Of a stretch of 64,000 bases of DNA, positions 1-7,772 are shown in pieces. Both the position numbers and the translations under genes were made by a program. The notes under the pieces are model-generated. The model had not been told where the DNA came from, searched no databases, and worked only from the letters and a program-made list of their open reading frames with translations. Source of the stretch: Spirochaetota bacterium (GTDB lineage: Bacteria > Spirochaetota > Spirochaetia > Treponematales > UBA12059); contig JAKLDN010000006.1 of NCBI GenBank assembly GCA_022703505.1, forward strand, positions 1 through 64,000, given 5' to 3'. The first letter of the stretch is position 1, and each line of letters begins with the position of its first letter.

Positions 1-680
1 CGGTGGTGGCCAGCGAGGTGCGCAAGCTGGCGGAGCGGAGCCAGAAGGCCTCGGGGGAGATCGGGGACCTGTCCCGGCACACCGTGGGCACCGCGACCAA
101 GGCGGGCGAGATCATCCAGGCCATCGTACCTGACATCCGGAAGACCAGCGACCTTGTGCAGGAGATCGCCAGCGCCTCGGCGGAGCAGAACTCGGGGGTG
201 GACCAGATCGCCAAGGCCATGACCCAGCTGGACACGGTGATCCAGCAGAACGCCAGCGCCAGCGAGGAGATGGCCAGCATGGCCGAGGAGCTTTCGAGCC
301 AAGCGGAGCAGCTGGCCCAGACCATCAGCTTCTTCAAGGTGGAGGGCGCCGCGCCGCGCATAGGCGCGGCGCTTGAGGCCGGCTTGCGCCGGCCTCAAGG
401 CGACGAAGCCCGACGGGCTTCGTCGAGGTCGACGGAGCGCAGCCCGGCAAGTATAGGAAAAACCTCGGCCAAGCCCGTGAAGGCTCTCCCCGCCGCGGGA
501 TCCGGACTATCCCCGAAGCCCGCCGCGGCGCCTCGTGAGACGGGTCGCGGCCCGTCTCACGGCAACGAAGCCCGCGGGGCTTCGTCGAGTTCTCCGGGCC
601 GGTCGGACGCCACGGGCATCACCGTCAAGGATGATCCCGACGCCACCTCCCTGGGCGACGATGACTTCGAGGAGTTCTGA
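1..680 (+). CDS. Methyl-accepting chemotaxis protein, C-terminal fragment (cut by left edge)
   Basis: The frame is open from the left edge (first whole codon at 3), so the sensory and membrane parts are missing. What remains begins inside the conserved signalling hairpin tip (VVASEVRKLAERS) that contacts CheA and CheW, followed by the descending coiled coil to about residue 115 (SAEQNSGVDQIAKAM; ASEEMASMAEELSSQAEQL). After that comes an unusual tail of about 110 residues rich in Ala, Pro, Ser and Arg, ending in an acidic EF. The tail coding DNA contains two copies of a palindromic repeat that also occurs between genes elsewhere in the window; they are read as similar peptides (GDEARRASSRS and GNEARGASSSS). 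cheW follows after 1 nt, so the two are probably co-transcribed. Family assignment is firm; the ligand cannot be inferred. Confidence 0.95.
   Translation, partial: VVASEVRKLAERSQKASGEIGDLSRHTVGTATKAGEIIQAIVPDIRKTSDLVQEIASASAEQNSGVDQIAKAMTQLDTVIQQNASASEEMASMAEELSSQAEQLAQTISFFKVEGAAPRIGAALEAGLRRPQGDEARRASSRSTERSPASIGKTSAKPVKALPAAGSGLSPKPAAAPRETGRGPSHGNEARGASSSSPGRSDATGITVKDDPDATSLGDDDFEEF
346..425 (+). repeat. Two-hairpin repeat copy 1 (inside mcp) plus an extra hairpin
   Basis: Hairpin at 346-355/363-372 (GCGCCGCGCC and its complement), then stem A 372-383/388-399 (CTTGAGGCCGGC, 12 bp perfect) and stem B 401-411/415-425 (CGACGAAGCCC, 11 bp perfect). The A-then-B order matches the other copies read in their own direction. 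This copy is in frame in the chemoreceptor gene with no stop. Confidence 0.9.
534..587 (+). repeat. Two-hairpin repeat copy 2 (inside mcp)
   Basis: Stem A 534-544/551-561 (CGTGAGACGGG, 11 bp) and stem B 565-573/577-585 (ACGAAGCCC, 9 bp), followed by the TCGAGTT end seen in other copies. Stem A differs in sequence from copy 1 but stays fully paired. It is translated as RETGRGPSHGNEARGASSSS. Confidence 0.9.
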
Positions 681-681
681 G

Positions 682-1164
682 ATGGCCGAGCAGACGGACA
701 AGCAGTACCTTTCGTTCGGAATCGACGGGGAGACCTACGCGGTCCCCGTCGGGAAGGTCCGGGAGGTCCTGGAGTACGTGAAGCCCACCAAACTGCCCAA
801 AACCGCGGAGTACCTGAAGGGCATCATCAACGTCCGGGGCTCGGGGATACCCGTGGTGGACCTGAGGACCCGCTTCGGACTGCCGGAGATCCCGGTGACC
901 AAGGACACCGCGATCATCGTGATGGAGATCGCGGACGGCGAGGGACGGTCCCTGGTGATCGGGGCCCTGACGGACGCGGTCCACGAGGTGGTGGACATCG
1001 ACGACGAGCACATGGAGCCGGCTCCCCGCTTCGGTACCCGGATCGATTCGGGCTTCATCCGGGCCATCGGCAAGCGGGGGGACGCCTTCGTCATCATCCT
1101 GGACATCGACAAGGCCTTCCGGGGGGACGAGACCGAGGAGCTCGCCCGGGCCGCCGCCTCCTGA
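682..1164 (+). CDS. cheW: Chemotaxis coupling protein CheW
   Basis: 160 aa, the usual length for CheW, the adaptor that joins chemoreceptors to the CheA kinase in the polar array. The CheW fold is visible throughout: an N-terminal strand YLSFGIDGETYAVPVGKVREVL, the conserved LPKTAEYLKGIINVRGSGIPVVDLR segment, and a C-terminal half with GALTDAVHEVVDID and GDAFVIILDIDKAF. The start at 682 is one base after the chemoreceptor stop and has GGAG 7 nt upstream, so it is probably translationally coupled. The stop codon TGA lies in CCTGAGGCCGGCGCAG, which is identical to an arm of the hairpin repeat 50 bp downstream. Spirochaetes often have several CheW paralogues; which one this is cannot be told. 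Confidence 0.97.
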   Translation: MAEQTDKQYLSFGIDGETYAVPVGKVREVLEYVKPTKLPKTAEYLKGIINVRGSGIPVVDLRTRFGLPEIPVTKDTAIIVMEIADGEGRSLVIGALTDAVHEVVDIDDEHMEPAPRFGTRIDSGFIRAIGKRGDAFVIILDIDKAFRGDETEELARAAAS

Positions 1165-1191
1165 GGCCGGCGCAGACCATTGGAGGAAACT

Positions 1192-1240
1192 CGCCGAAGC
1201 ACAGCTTCGGCGCCCTGAGGCCGGCGCAGCCGGCCTCAGG
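1192..1240 (-). repeat. Two-hairpin repeat copy 3 between convergent genes
   Basis: Stem B 1192-1200/1204-1212 (CGCCGAAGC) and stem A 1214-1225/1229-1240 (CCTGAGGCCGGC). The minus-strand order is A then B, following the glycosyltransferase gene, whose TGA stop (1236-1238) is inside stem A. A 16-nt copy of the same arm lies at 1160-1175 over the cheW stop. It could serve as a bidirectional terminator, though there is no clear U-tract. Confidence 0.85.
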
Positions 1241-2372
1241 CTCCGGCCTCCTTCAACAGGTAGTCAGCCACCTCGTCCGTGCCGGGTTCCACGGAGAGAT
1301 TCTCCAAATTACTCCTGTATTTGGCCAGGACATCCGTATCGACGATCTTGCGAACGACCTGAGAAAAGGCGAAGACCGTGGGGCAGTACCATCCGACATG
1401 GTAGTTCAGGGCGAAATTGATGATGAACCGGTCGTTGTAGGTGGCCCATTCGGTGAAGATGAAGGGCTTGCTCATGAAAGCCGCCTCCATGGCCGTGGAC
1501 GCCCCGGCCTTGCCCACCACCACGTCCGAGGCCGCCATCAGCTCGTTCATGTTGGAGACATAGCCCAGGGGAGCCAGCCGGGTCCGGGACAGGACCTTGG
1601 CCTTCATGCTTTCCAGCCGACGCAGGGTCGCCTTGTTCCGGCCGGTCACCACGATCAGGTTAACCGGGGCCTGGAAGAGGTAGAGGGCCTGGGCGTAGGC
1701 GAAGACCTTCCCGATCCCCTGCCCTCCCGCGGTCACCAGGAGCGTCGGCCACTCGGGGTTCAGGTCCAGGTCCCGCAGGATCTCCGGAGGCGGGGTACGG
1801 ATCTCGAAGAACTTCTTGTTGATCGGGAAGCCCATCTTCCGGATGATGTCCGGCCGGACTCCGTGCCGGAGGAGCCGGTCCCTGGAATAGTCCGAAGCCA
1901 CCAGGAGGGCGTCCGCCCCCTCGTTGGCCCACCATGCGTACCCGTCGAAGGGGTCCACCACGTAGGCGATCACCTTGAAGGGCCGCCTCAGGGTCTCCTT
2001 GGCCTTGACCGCCACGTAGAGGGCCAGGGGGTGGGTTGCGAAGACCAGGTCCGGCCGGTAGCGGTCGATATATTCGATCCCCTTGTGTACGAAGTCCTTG
2101 AACAGCAGGTCGATGTACTCCGCCCCCTTGCCGTAGAGTTCCACAAGGAGGTAGCCGATCCGGGCGGAGAGGGGGAAGGCCAGGCCCAGGTCCCAGGAGT
2201 CCTTGAGGGCCCGGTCGTCCTTGAGGGCCCCGCACTCCCGGGCGAAGTCCACCACATCCACCTGGACCGCGTCGCCCACCCTCTCCACGATGGCGTCCCG
2301 GACCGCCAGGGCCGGGGCCTTGTGGCCGAACCCGACCTCGATCATCGTCATGAGGATCTTCTTCCTATCCAT
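1236..2372 (-). CDS. GT-B glycosyltransferase, MGDG synthase/MurG-like (GT28 type)
   Basis: 378 aa. The N-terminus (MTMIEVGFGHKAPALAVRDAI) carries the Gly-His motif of the monogalactosyldiacylglycerol-synthase N-domain. The C-terminal half has the nucleotide-sugar fold: VTAGGQGIGK, VVTGRNKATLRRL, then GYVSNMNELMAASDVVVGKAGASTAMEAA, as in MurG and bacterial diacylglycerol glucosyltransferases. It likely transfers a sugar from UDP-sugar to a membrane lipid on the inner face of the membrane; the exact acceptor is not deducible. The start at 2372 has GGAGGT 9 nt upstream. The open frame extends further upstream, but that part reads as shadow of the next gene. It lies 107 nt downstream of a second GT-B-like gene on the same strand, so the pair may form one glycolipid operon. 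Confidence 0.85.
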   Translation of the reverse strand: MDRKKILMTMIEVGFGHKAPALAVRDAIVERVGDAVQVDVVDFARECGALKDDRALKDSWDLGLAFPLSARIGYLLVELYGKGAEYIDLLFKDFVHKGIEYIDRYRPDLVFATHPLALYVAVKAKETLRRPFKVIAYVVDPFDGYAWWANEGADALLVASDYSRDRLLRHGVRPDIIRKMGFPINKKFFEIRTPPPEILRDLDLNPEWPTLLVTAGGQGIGKVFAYAQALYLFQAPVNLIVVTGRNKATLRRLESMKAKVLSRTRLAPLGYVSNMNELMAASDVVVGKAGASTAMEAAFMSKPFIFTEWATYNDRFIINFALNYHVGWYCPTVFAFSQVVRKIVDTDVLAKYRSNLENLSVEPGTDEVADYLLKEAGA

Positions 2373-2479
2373 GGGTTCGGGACCTCCGGGGAGCGCACGG
2401 AATGACTGCGGGGACTCGATCAGAATATACCCATAGGCATGGTGCGCCGGCCACTGGACGCCGTCATCCCCCGCCCGGA

Positions 2480-3826
2480 TCAGCGCCTCAAGGGATTCGA
2501 CTCCCTCTCCATGGTCCCGGTTGCCAAAAGCTCCCGGATCTTGTAGGTCCCGTACTTGCGGGCCTTTAAAAACCCGCTCCAGGCCGCCTCCGCAAAGCGC
2601 CCTTGCTCCAACAGCTCCCGGATCCACTCCAGGGCGTAGCGGGGATCCGACTGGTGCAGGGTGGCCTGGATCTCCCGGAGCCAGCGGAGGTTGAAGTCCT
2701 CCTGGCTCCCTATGGTCGGGGCCGCGATCAGGGGTATCCCCAGGCCCACGTAGAAGGAGAGCTCCGAGGGCTTGGTCCACAGGACGTCCGTGTCGTGCAG
2801 GCAGGATTCGAAGGCCTCGAAGTACTCCGAGTCCGTGCGGCCCGAGACCACCCGGACTCCCGGATGATCCGGGAGGATCCGCCGGACCGCCTCCTCGAAG
2901 TATTCCCGCACCTCCGAGCGCACCCCGCAGACCAGGTTCATCGCGAACTCGCCGGTCCGGATGGCGGGAGCCAGGCTCTCCAGGGCCGCCGTCCCGATCT
3001 CCTTCTGGGCCCCCGCGCCCCCCACCGCGAAGGTGATCGTGACCGGGCCCGGGTCCCTTCCTTCCAGGAAGTTCTCGGGACCCAGGAAGTGTTCCACGTT
3101 CCGGCCGTGCAGGGGACGGAACCGGTCCTCCGGGTCCAGGCGGCGCAGACGGCGGCCCAGGTCCCGGCGCAGGACGGAGAGACTCTCGTCCCCCAGGAGG
3201 CTCAGGGGAAGGGGAAAGCCCGTCATCCAGATCCGCTCGTCGGGCACCCCGTACTGCCGGAGCCGCCGCATGGCGGACCCGCAGGGCACCAGGTACTCGA
3301 TCCGGGAATCCCGGGGACGGGAGGGCACCCAGACCCGGTTGATGTCCGCGTCGCAGATGATGCAGTAGATCCGGCCCCAGCCCGCCCGGTCCGCGGCCAC
3401 CGCGGGGTGGTAGAAGGAGGTGACCAGGGGCAGAGGCTTCTCCTTGATCTTGGCCAGGAGGGTCCGGCACAGCCCCTTCTCCAGCATCCGGTCCACGAAG
3501 CGGGTCTGGATGGTCGGTACCGACAAGTCGACCCGGGGGTAGGGAGGTCGTATCCGCTGGAAATAGTCCAGGATCCCGAAGAGGGCCGGGCCGATCAGGG
3601 GGATGCCCCGGGCCCGGGAAAGTTTTTCGTAGATCGAAAGGAGGCGCTCCCAGAGCTTCAGCTCCTCCGGGTCCGCGAAGCCCGGGTCGTTGACGATGAG
3701 GATCCCGCCCTCCGCCAGGTCGGAAAGGGGCCGCACCGCCCGCTTGTGCCCCAGCCCCATGTTCGCCGCCGCCACCCAGGCCCGGGGCTCAGCCCCCGCC
3801 CGGGCGTTCACGCGCTTAGCCGCCAT
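2480..3826 (-). CDS. GT-B-like glycosyltransferase-related protein
   Basis: 448 aa, no signal peptide. It resembles its downstream neighbour in having an N-terminal nucleotide-sugar-fold start with a Gly-His motif (AAANMGLGHKRAVRPL), and late motifs suited to a GT-B C-domain (TITFAVGGAGAQKEIG, then DTDVLWTKPSELSFYVGLGIPLIAAPTIGSQEDFN, which takes the place of the usual MurG-type GGxGT segment). Central segments such as YCIICDADINRVWVPSRPRDS look like a donor-binding domain. I infer a cytoplasmic or peripheral-membrane glycosyltransferase working with the 1236-2372 enzyme. Exact family unknown; it may be spirochaete-restricted. The start at 3826 has GGAGGT close upstream. Confidence 0.65.
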   Translation of the reverse strand: MAAKRVNARAGAEPRAWVAAANMGLGHKRAVRPLSDLAEGGILIVNDPGFADPEELKLWERLLSIYEKLSRARGIPLIGPALFGILDYFQRIRPPYPRVDLSVPTIQTRFVDRMLEKGLCRTLLAKIKEKPLPLVTSFYHPAVAADRAGWGRIYCIICDADINRVWVPSRPRDSRIEYLVPCGSAMRRLRQYGVPDERIWMTGFPLPLSLLGDESLSVLRRDLGRRLRRLDPEDRFRPLHGRNVEHFLGPENFLEGRDPGPVTITFAVGGAGAQKEIGTAALESLAPAIRTGEFAMNLVCGVRSEVREYFEEAVRRILPDHPGVRVVSGRTDSEYFEAFESCLHDTDVLWTKPSELSFYVGLGIPLIAAPTIGSQEDFNLRWLREIQATLHQSDPRYALEWIRELLEQGRFAEAAWSGFLKARKYGTYKIRELLATGTMERESNPLRR

Positions 3827-3880
3827 GTCGACCTCCCGTGACGGGATGAATTTTATGCGGGCGGCGTCGGGAAGTCAAAG

Positions 3881-4027
3881 GTGGTGAATAGGTGAATCGT
3901 GAATAGGTGAATAGGAGGGGTGCCGGGTATTCCGGTGAAGGCAGTTCGCGGATTATCGAAATCCGAGGCGCGGCTCCATTCACCCATTCACCCATTCACC
4001 CATTCACCCATTCACCCATTCACTCTA
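3881..4027. repeat. Inverted clusters of an 8-bp tandem repeat
   Basis: The left cluster (3881-3922) repeats GTGAATAG-like octamers. The right cluster (3976-4024) has about six head-to-tail copies of ATTCACCC, the near-complement. The two clusters can pair into a long imperfect hairpin about 50 nt in the loop, ending just before the AAA+ ATPase start at 4039. The region 3827-4038 contains no other recognised feature. Confidence 0.8.
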
Positions 4028-4038
4028 TACTTCCCCTC

Positions 4039-5790
4039 ATGAAAGACCAGCTCATCGTCAAGAACCTGCCCTTCATCAAGATCCTCCCGGCCTGGGCGCA
4101 GGAGCTGTCCTACAAGTACCTGTCCAAGACCGCGAACCTCTACATCCTCCACGGGAACATCCGGGACTTCCTGCCCCACAAGATGAACGAGGGGGAGTTC
4201 ATCTTCGTGAAGATCCAGGACTATGTGTCCGAGGTCCTCTTCGGGAACCGGGACGTCATCGCCTTCTGGGACCGGTCCAGCGGGGTCACCTTCTGCACCC
4301 CCGAGATGATGAAGGCCTACCTGGAGGCCCACGTCGAGCGGAACCCCGACGTGGACAAGGACGACCTCGTCTCTCCAGATCCCCTCCTGGCCTTCAAGTA
4401 CCTGGAGGAGTACTTCCTTCTCAACATCCCCAAAAAGAAGCGGATCGTCCTGATCGCGGACTACGCGGAGACCTTCCTGCCCGCCAGCGACGTGTCCCGC
4501 CTGTCCGACGAGGACCGGTACTGCTTCGTCACCCTGAACCGCTGGTCCCACGACCCCGTGTTCACCAAGGGGGACGTGTCGGTGATCCTCCTGACCGAGA
4601 ACCTCACGGACATCAATCCCCGGATCGTCTCCTCCCCCACCACCGTCAAGGTCCAGATCCCCATACCCGACGAGTCCGTGCGGATCAGCTTCCTGGAGTT
4701 CCTGGAGCGCCGGAAGACCCTCCTCCTGGACAAGGGCCTGGGGCCCCGGGAGGTGGGGACCATCACCTCGGGCCTCAATCTCATGAACCTGAACCGACTG
4801 GCCGCGGAGTCCTACCAGGAGGACCTCCCCATCTCCATGGACTACCTCAAGCAGAAGAAGAAGGAGATCATCGAGAACGAGGCCTCGGGCCTCCTGGAAT
4901 TCCTGGAGACCGAGCACGACCTGTCCTACGTCTCCGGCCACGACTTCGTGAAGCGACGCTTCAAGAGCGCCGCCCGGGCACTCAAGCAGGGGAGGCTGGA
5001 CGTCCTGCCCATGGGCTACCTCATCTCCGGGCCCGTGGGCACGGGCAAGAGCTTCCTGGTCACCGCCTTCGCCGGGGAGATCGGGATCCCCATGGTCAAG
5101 TTCAAGAACTTCCGGTCCAAGTGGCAGGGGGTTACAGAGTCCAACCTGGAGAAGGTCCTGAACATACTCAAGGCCATGGCCCCCGTGGCGGTGATGATCG
5201 ACGAGGCCGACGCCTTTTTGGGGGACCGCAACCAGGAGGGCGACTCGGGCACCTCCAACCGCATCTTCGCCCAGATCGCCTCGTTCATGGGCAACACCGA
5301 GTACCGGGGCCGGATCATCTGGTTCCTGATCACCTGCCGGCCGGACCTCCTGCCCATCGACCTCAAGCGCCAGGGCCGGGCGGAGGAGCACCTGGCCCTC
5401 TTCTACCCCGACACGGACGCGGAGAAGGAGGCCCTCTTCGACACCCTGGTGCGCAAGCTCGACCTGTCCATCCGGAAGTTCCCCGTGGGGGACCTCCTCA
5501 GGCGCTTCAAGTACGAGTTCTCCGGGGCGGACCTGGAGGCCGTCCTGATCCGGGCCAAGTTCCGGGCCGCCATGGACGGCCGATCCTTCGTGACCCGGGA
5601 GGACATGGACGAGATCCTGGCCGACTTCGTGCCCCCCGCCTACCCCCACGAGATCGAGCTCCAGAACCTGGTGGCGGTCCTGGAATGCACCAGCAAGGAG
5701 ATGGTCCCCAAGCGCTTCCAGAACCTGGACCGGACCAAGCTGGTGCGGGACATCCGGGAGATCAAGGAACTCCTGGGAGAGCGAGAGTAG
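4039..5790 (+). CDS. AAA+ ATPase with a degenerate N-terminal ATPase-like domain
   Basis: 583 aa. A C-terminal classic AAA+ module has Walker A GPVGTGKS at 331-338, Walker B VMIDEAD near 385-391, a sensor-like ITCRPDLLP and arginine-finger region KRQGRAEEH, then a four-helix lid with FSGADLEAVLIRAK. The N-terminal half (LYILHGNIRDFLPH at 34-47, IVLIADYAETFLP, VILLTENLTDINP) looks like a second AAA fold that has lost its P-loop. Such enzymes remodel proteins, but the substrate is unknown. The frame runs upstream to 3907 through the tandem ATTCACCC repeat, which would encode a nonsense leader (THSPIHPF), so ATG 4039 is chosen although no Shine-Dalgarno is visible. It stands alone between the repeat and a hairpin-rich gap. 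Confidence 0.85.
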   Translation: MKDQLIVKNLPFIKILPAWAQELSYKYLSKTANLYILHGNIRDFLPHKMNEGEFIFVKIQDYVSEVLFGNRDVIAFWDRSSGVTFCTPEMMKAYLEAHVERNPDVDKDDLVSPDPLLAFKYLEEYFLLNIPKKKRIVLIADYAETFLPASDVSRLSDEDRYCFVTLNRWSHDPVFTKGDVSVILLTENLTDINPRIVSSPTTVKVQIPIPDESVRISFLEFLERRKTLLLDKGLGPREVGTITSGLNLMNLNRLAAESYQEDLPISMDYLKQKKKEIIENEASGLLEFLETEHDLSYVSGHDFVKRRFKSAARALKQGRLDVLPMGYLISGPVGTGKSFLVTAFAGEIGIPMVKFKNFRSKWQGVTESNLEKVLNILKAMAPVAVMIDEADAFLGDRNQEGDSGTSNRIFAQIASFMGNTEYRGRIIWFLITCRPDLLPIDLKRQGRAEEHLALFYPDTDAEKEALFDTLVRKLDLSIRKFPVGDLLRRFKYEFSGADLEAVLIRAKFRAAMDGRSFVTREDMDEILADFVPPAYPHEIELQNLVAVLECTSKEMVPKRFQNLDRTKLVRDIREIKELLGERE

Positions 5791-6367
5791 GGGGAGCGCG
5801 TTCGGGAAAACTCCACAGGAAGCGCCGAACGTGGTATCCCAATGGGGCACTGCGGAATCCCGGGGTTTCGCTACGTCCTACGACGCTTCGCGTCGTTTGT
5901 CGAGCGGAAGTGATTATCGTGTGCGCCATCGCGCACCACGACATCGCCTTATCGCCCAAGGATGGGCGCTTGCCCATGAATCCAGAATCGCTTTGCGATT
6001 CTGAATCGTCAGGGACGACGCGCCCCCTTCGGGTTTAGTCTGGTTCGGCGCTTCCTGGGCGGTCCCGCGGGTGCGCCGCCTATTCCCGGTCTGTTTGACC
6101 GGGGGAGAAAGGGGCAGCGGTCGATTCCGTCGCGAGGCCGCGGCGGCGTTCTTTAACGCGGCTCCCCCTCGCTACGAAGGCCGCGCGTACCGCGCGGCGC
6201 TTCTCCGCTACCCCTTCGTAGGTTTATTCCCAGAAACTCGACGAAGCCGCCAGGCTTCGTCGCCGTGAGGCCGGCACCCAGGATGGGTGCCGAATTGCCG
6301 GCCAGAATTGCACAGGCAATTCTGGATCATCACGGATGATGCGGCCTCACGCGCACCCTCGCACTTG
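5791..6367. other. Gene-free, hairpin-dense region
   Basis: No credible gene in 577 bp. A 14-bp perfect inverted repeat (5817-5830 AGGAAGCGCCGAAC with 6043-6056) closes a 240-nt block holding short perfect hairpins: 5881-5895 (CGACGC/GCGTCG), 5921-5936 (GTGCGC/GCGCAC), about 5954-5969 (CGCCC/GGGCG) and 5983-6003 (CAGAATCGC/GCGATTCTG). A second group follows: 6085-6103 (CCCGGTC/GACCGGG) and 6172-6180/6213-6221 (CTACGAAGG) enclosing CCGCGCG/CGCGCGG. Copy 4 of the two-hairpin repeat ends the region. It could be an array of small mobile palindromes or a structured RNA; no promoter is obvious. Confidence 0.75.
6239..6350 (-). repeat. Two-hairpin repeat copy 4 with three nested hairpins
   Basis: Stem B 6239-6248/6253-6262 (CGACGAAGCC). 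Stem A 6265-6273/6342-6350 (GTGAGGCCG) has its loop expanded to about 68 nt holding three further perfect hairpins: 6273-6279/6285-6291 (GGCACCC), 6302-6311/6316-6325 (CCAGAATTGC) and 6326-6331/6335-6340 (ATCATC). The result is a cloverleaf-like fold. It follows the DUF4386 gene in its sense direction. Confidence 0.85.
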
Positions 6368-7048
6368 TTAACGGACGGCGGGCCGGACGTCCTCATCGAA
6401 TCCCCGGAACGCAAGGCGGGCTGCAAGGGTCAGTTCGAACAGCGCCGTGGGCACATTCAGGGCGAAGTAGATCGGTGTGGCCATTTTGATGAATTCGAGC
6501 ATCAGCATCACGGTCGCGAGTATCGTCAGCGCAGCACCGGTGAATCCCCAAACCGACAGCCATCTCGGCACGAGCCTGTCCTTGAAAAGTCCGTAGCAGA
6601 GGATCAACCCGCCGGTCATCCACGGTAAAACCATTCCTATGTGATTCATGTGGTCCCTACCCTGCCTTAGCAGCTCTCCCAAGGTCCTGTAGTATGACGG
6701 GTCGGAAGGTGCCTCGGCCGCGAAACGCCGGCTAAGCATTAAAAGCAGCAGAAGGGATCCTATCCCGACATAGAGAAACGCGGCTCCGACGATCCTGAAC
6801 ACGAGATACACGGTCGCCAAGACGTCGCGTCGCTTTCGGAGTACCTGATTAAACAATACCGCGATGTACACGTATATCGTAGCCATAACGGCCTGGAAAA
6901 ATACCGCCGTGAGAACCCACGTTCGGATCGACGGCAGTTTCTCCAGGTAATCCGGATATTCCAACGCCGGCACCGTGTTCAATATCCCGCATGCGATCGC
7001 GGAAACGAGCAATATCCCCAGATATCGCGCCGTCCTCTTGTCATCCAT
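6368..7048 (-). CDS. DUF4386-family membrane protein
   Basis: 226 aa integral membrane protein with about six hydrophobic segments (LGILLVSAIACGILNTVPAL; WVLTAVFFQAVMATIYVYIAVLFNQVL; VFRIVGAAFLYVGIGSLLLLLML; GMVLPWMTGGLILCYGLF; LTILATVMLMLEF). The start MDDKRTARYLGILL and the internal HMNHIGMVLP segment match the DUF4386 family, whose function is unknown. ATG 7048 has AAGGAG 7 nt upstream and is preferred over ATG 7090, which overlaps the previous stop but has a weak ribosome site. It is last in a three-gene operon with an XRE regulator and another small membrane protein. Confidence 0.85.
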   Translation of the reverse strand: MDDKRTARYLGILLVSAIACGILNTVPALEYPDYLEKLPSIRTWVLTAVFFQAVMATIYVYIAVLFNQVLRKRRDVLATVYLVFRIVGAAFLYVGIGSLLLLLMLSRRFAAEAPSDPSYYRTLGELLRQGRDHMNHIGMVLPWMTGGLILCYGLFKDRLVPRWLSVWGFTGAALTILATVMLMLEFIKMATPIYFALNVPTALFELTLAARLAFRGFDEDVRPAVR

Positions 7049-7086
7049 CACGATACTCCTTGGGTCGAATTCGATTCCACCGGCTT

Positions 7087-7317
7087 TCATGAGTCCGCCC
7101 GCTCGTCCGGATACTGGAAGACCTCTTCAAGGGGAACGCCGAAAACCCGGGCAATCTGGAACGCCGTCTCGAGAGTCGGGGAATACCGCCCTTGTTCGAT
7201 CGCGATGATCGTCTGGCGGGTCAGGCTCACGCGATCCGCCAGTTCGGCCTGCGTCATCTCGCCGGCGGCGAACCTCAGCGACCGGATGTTGTTCGTAACC
7301 AGGGTGCGCGCGGCCAC
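7087..7317 (-). CDS. Small XRE/Cro-type transcriptional regulator
   Basis: 76 aa, essentially one helix-turn-helix domain: NNIRSLRFAAGEMTQAELADRVSLTRQTIIAIEQGRYSPTLETA. This is the compact Cro/CI-like regulator found beside small membrane proteins in many bacteria. It begins with GTG at 7317, two bases after the preceding gene's stop, and ends overlapping a possible ATG of the DUF4386 gene. It probably regulates its own operon; a palindrome at the upstream promoter (7899-7917) is a plausible operator. The inducing signal is unknown. Confidence 0.9.
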   Translation of the reverse strand: MAARTLVTNNIRSLRFAAGEMTQAELADRVSLTRQTIIAIEQGRYSPTLETAFQIARVFGVPLEEVFQYPDERADS

Positions 7318-7319
7318 GG

Positions 7320-7772
7320 CTAGAACCCCCGGCGATAGGCGATCAGCTTGGACGCCGACGAAACGAGAGCCCCCGCGACGAACGAGAGGTACAGGGCGTT
7401 GGCGATCCAGAACGGATCATATCGGAGCATAGCCAGGGCCAGGGCCCCGAGCGCACCCCCGGACGAGACGTAGTACCCGACGAGCTCGCCCCGCCTGTTG
7501 ATTTCGGTGTCCCTCTGGTCGCTCCTGTTGACCTCGGCTTCGGATCCGTCTCCCTTGATCCGCGCGGAGACGGAGCCCGCCACCGCCACCAGAATCGCTC
7601 CAAGGATCGACATCACGATCACCGAGCCGATCGCGATGAGCAACGGCCCTTGGTACGAGACCTGGTCCACCGGCACGGACTCCATCCGCTTGAGCACGAG
7701 CGCTACGTAGACAGCCGCCACCGCCGCCGAAACGACCGCGTTAACCCAGGTGATCTTCTCCTCGAACGGCAT
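7320..7772 (-). CDS. Small membrane protein of XRE operon
   Basis: 150 aa with four predicted membrane segments (VNAVVSAAVAAVYVALVL; LLIAIGSVIVMSILGAILVAVAG; SSGGALGALALAMLRY; ANALYLSFVAGALVSSAS) and a charged cytoplasmic loop containing NRSDQRDTEINRRGELVGYYV. This topology is common next to YozG-like XRE regulators. No enzymatic motif is seen. ATG 7772 has AAGGAGG 5 nt upstream; the in-frame GTG at 7775 would sit too close to the ribosome site. First gene of the operon. Confidence 0.8.
   Translation of the reverse strand: MPFEEKITWVNAVVSAAVAAVYVALVLKRMESVPVDQVSYQGPLLIAIGSVIVMSILGAILVAVAGSVSARIKGDGSEAEVNRSDQRDTEINRRGELVGYYVSSGGALGALALAMLRYDPFWIANALYLSFVAGALVSSASKLIAYRRGF

Noticed and set aside
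2373-3470. N-terminal extension of the glycosyltransferase at 1236-2372
   Set aside because: The upstream part lies in another frame over the second glycosyltransferase-like gene, is Gly/Pro/Arg-rich, and ATG 2372 has a proper ribosome site.
4012-5850. Minus-strand open frame of 612 codons
   Set aside because: Shadow of the AAA+ ATPase; low-complexity translation and no ribosome site.
6368-7090. Longer DUF4386 start at ATG 7090
   Set aside because: Although it overlaps the preceding stop, family members begin at the MDDKRTARYLG position and ATG 7048 has a much better ribosome site.
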